A DNA stretch of 64,000 nucleotides from Swaminathania salitolerans (lineage in GTDB: Bacteria; Pseudomonadota; Alphaproteobacteria; Acetobacterales; Acetobacteraceae): the NCBI RefSeq assembly GCF_025994315.1, contig NZ_BAQE01000025.1. One strand, 5' to 3'. Shown here one piece after another: positions 63,907 through 64,000 of this stretch. A program made the position numbers and the translations under genes. How positions within the stretch are numbered: position 1 is the first letter of the stretch; the number at the start of each line of letters is the position of its first letter. The notes beneath the pieces are model-generated. The model saw only the letters and a list, made by a program, of their open reading frames with translations. It was not told where the DNA came from and did no database searches.

Positions 63907-64000
63907 CTATTGCCCGTGCGCTTCGGGTCGCTGGAACAGCAGGACGACCTGATCCGTCTTTCCCCTGATGCGCGGATCGAAAACGGGCAGCGTATGGGTG
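63907..64000 (-). CDS. 3' end of an unidentified gene
   Basis: On the minus strand the last 30 codons before TAG at 63907-63909 read 'THTLPVFDPRIRGKTDQVVL' then ten residues. The frame is open to the window edge and lies 67 bp upstream of mazG in the same direction, so a real gene end is plausible. It does not match hflX, the frequent mazG neighbour, as far as I can tell. Confidence 0.45.
   Translation of the reverse strand, partial: THTLPVFDPRIRGKTDQVVLLFQRPEAHGQ

Overview
The window reads as chromosomal DNA of an acetic acid bacterium (Acetobacteraceae, Alphaproteobacteria). The evidence is the high G+C content, an alphaproteobacterial-type LexA box (GTTC-N7-GTTC), two OprB-type porins, a cyoABCD ubiquinol oxidase, a ChvE-GguAB sugar transporter, an imuA-imuB-dnaE2 mutagenesis operon, and a Hint-domain protein with AIDA-like repeats plus a TibC/BAHT-like glycosyltransferase. 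The genus cannot be fixed from the sequence. No insertion sequence, prophage, CRISPR array or rRNA was seen; one tRNA 3' end lies at the left edge.

Layout. 1-4.6 kb: end of a CAU tRNA (probably initiator), a leftward three-gene operon (hydroxynitrile-lyase-like cupin, cyclophilin-like exported protein, double carboxymuconolactone-decarboxylase protein), a His-rich DUF4396 membrane protein and an OprB porin. 4.7-11.8 kb: a DUF421 membrane protein, then the LexA-controlled imuA-imuB-(88-aa unknown)-dnaE2 operon and a TfoX-N protein. 11.8-16.1 kb: leftward chvE-gguA-gguB with an AT-rich inverted-repeat region upstream. 16.2-26.1 kb: a cobalamin riboswitch ahead of DUF1636-cobW-cobN-(44-aa ORF)-cobB-cobC, followed by a TonB-dependent receptor. 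26.2-30.8 kb: second OprB, GH15 enzyme, GT61-like glycosyltransferase.

31-41.8 kb: flavin monooxygenase, ClC antiporter, two overlapping cation-diffusion-facilitator genes, a Cdd1-like HhH protein coupled to an M28 peptidase, a PLOD-like glycosyltransferase and an FAD oxidoreductase. 41.9-46.4 kb: NCS1 permease, Asp/Glu/hydantoin racemase-like protein and a divergent GntR regulator, with two identical 12-bp candidate operators, then an SDR. 47-49.2 kb: Hint/AIDA-repeat protein. 49.3-53.4 kb: leftward cyoABCD. 53.6-64 kb: exported unknown, cardiolipin synthase, pabBC, Tat-exported metallophosphoesterase, DUF885 peptidase-like protein, O-heptosyltransferase homologue, mazG, and the 3' end of an unidentified gene.

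Genes that probably work together: the mutasome operon under SOS control; the B12 genes under the riboswitch; the permease/racemase pair with its GntR regulator; and the Hint/AIDA protein with the heptosyltransferase, which would be a substrate-enzyme pair about 12 kb apart. A recurring feature is short in-frame tandem duplication (units of 6, 12, 15 or 18 bp) inside many genes, while intergenic repeats have units of 11, 13 or 16-17 bp. All identifications are by reading motifs and family resemblance; no database search was run.
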